Below are positions 62,850 to 64,000 of a stretch of 64,000 bases of DNA, piece after piece. Within the stretch, counting starts at the first letter, position 1. Every line of letters starts with the position of its first letter. Source of the DNA: Forficula auricularia (lineage: Eukaryota > Arthropoda > Insecta > Dermaptera > Forficulidae); contig JALMQS010000066.1 in assembly GCA_024734495.1 (NCBI GenBank), positions 5,858,280 to 5,922,279 on the forward strand, in the 5' to 3' direction. The notes beneath the pieces were generated by a model. It was not told the DNA's origin. It did not search any database and was given only the letters and a program-made list of their open reading frames with translations. The position numbers and the translations under genes are program-made.

Positions 62850-63960
62850 TCCTTGAATTCTGAAATTTGGCATGTTGGTAGAGTTTGGGGTACAATTAAT
62901 TGGAAAAATCCAAAAATCGAAACTTTCACTTCTTCAGGATCTAAAATGAAGGCCTGAATGTTATAGACTTAATTAACATATACTAAAAATTCAATGAACC
63001 TAGAATGCTGAAATTTGGCATACTGGTAAAGGTTGTCACATTAATAAAGGAGGAACTCTAAACACCGAAACTTTCCCTTCTTCGGGGCCCGAAATGAAGG
63101 GGCGAAATTCATAGGCTTAATTAACATACAGTAAAAGTATAATGACACTGGAATGCTAAAACTTGGTTTGTTCGTAGAATTTGGTACATTAATAAAGAAT
63201 GAAATCGCAAAACCAAATATTTTCTTCTTCAGGACATAAAATGAAGTGGGTGAATTTTGAGAGATAAATTTTCATTATTCGTATGGTGGTAGAGCTTGGG
63301 GCGTTAATAAAGGTGGAAATCGAAAAACCGAAACTTTCCCTTCTTCAGGACATAAAATGAAGGGGGTGATATTCGTGCGAAAAATCTTCATTATTTTGGG
63401 GATGGTGGTAGAGTTTGGGGCGTTAATAAAGGGTGAAATCGAAAAACCGAAACTTTTCCTTCTTCAGGATAATAAAATGAAGGCTTCAAATTTATAGTCT
63501 AAATTAACATATGGTGAAAATACAATGACTCTAGAATGATTAAATTTGACATACTGGTAGAGCTTGGCTTGATAAATGATTTGATGAGAATCCAAAAACG
63601 AAACGTTTCCTTTCTCACCACCTTAAAAGAAGGTGTGAAGTTTATAATATAAATTCTTATCAAGAAAAAATTCAAAGGTATAAAATGCTAAAATTTGGCA
63701 TGTTAATAGATTTTGGGGCATTAATAATGGGAGAAATCGAAAAACTGTAACTTTTCCTTCTTCAGCAACTAAAATAAAGGAGTGAAACTTATGAGCTAAA
63801 TTAACTAATAGTGAAAATTCAACTACACTAGAATGCTAAAATTTGACATAGTGTAATAAATTGTATCACTAATAAAGCGAGAAATTGAAAAAGATCTTCA
63901 TCAGCCTTTAAAATAAATGCGGGAATCTTGCAGGCTAAATTACTTACAAACTTACAAAAA
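62850..63960. repeat. Diverged tandem array, about 8 units of 120-160 bp
   Basis: Each unit contains AAATTTGGCATRYTGGTAGA, GGGGCRTTAATAAAGG, AAATCGAAAAACCGAAACTT, TCCCTTCTTCAGGA and AAAATGAAGG in that order. Unit starts fall near 62865, 63010, 63150, 63275, 63400, 63535, 63690 and 63830. The array probably continues to the window end or beyond. No open frame spans units. Confidence 0.8.
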
Positions 63961-64000
63961 GAAGTGAAATCTCAACAAAAACACTTGTGTAAAAAAAGGC

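Overview
This is AT-rich, intron-dominated nuclear DNA of an arthropod, either an insect or a crustacean; I cannot narrow it further. The evidence is a spliced gene coding for Delta/Jagged-type EGF repeats, degraded mariner, hAT, gypsy and Jockey-like elements, a tRNA-derived SINE, and a nuclear copy of mitochondrial cox1 in which TGA reads as Trp. No prokaryotic feature, CRISPR array or intact RNA gene was seen.

Gene content is low. One host gene is clear. It lies on the minus strand with exons at 45882-45992 (signal peptide), 25696-25993, 22389-22449 and 21382-21514. Its intron 1 is about 20 kb and holds most of the central repeats. It encodes the C-terminal half of a DSL-like module followed by Delta/Jagged/DLK-type EGF repeats, and it must continue beyond the fourth exon, which carries two frameshifts and a lost cysteine here. 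A second host-derived sequence, at 5.7-8.3 kb on the plus strand, is a decayed flavin (polyamine) oxidase split by repeats. A 47-bp exon-like segment at 51.3 kb is unassigned.

Layout. 1-5 kb: old repeats and hAT remnants. 5.7-8.3 kb: amine oxidase pseudogene. 9.2-17.3 kb: a nest of gypsy gag/LTR pieces, Jockey-like LINE pieces and a hAT transposase fragment. 17.8-24.3 kb: SINEs, short inverted-repeat elements and the 3' exons of the EGF gene. 25.5-26 kb: its main EGF exon. 26-46 kb: intron 1, with a mariner at the exact dyad of a 1-kb palindrome, Harbinger-like and hAT-like MITEs, and a cluster of fold-backs. 46.2-48.1 kb: a repeat interrupted by a 680-bp fold-back. 49.0-49.4 kb: cox1 insertion. 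50-62 kb: hAT, palindromic and simple repeats. 62.85-64 kb: a diverged tandem array.

The most unusual feature is a set of about ten hammerhead-ribozyme-like motifs (19.3, 44.8, 45.4, 45.6, 46.4, 47.0, 47.5, 56.5, 56.9 and 59.6 kb). Most sit in fold-back repeats and have a very short, often self-complementary stem III, as in the small hammerheads described from Penelope-like retroelements. One fold-back carries a motif in each arm, facing outward. A second recurring novelty is a MITE family with CGAGGGGTGAACC ends and 8-bp target duplications, present in five copies.
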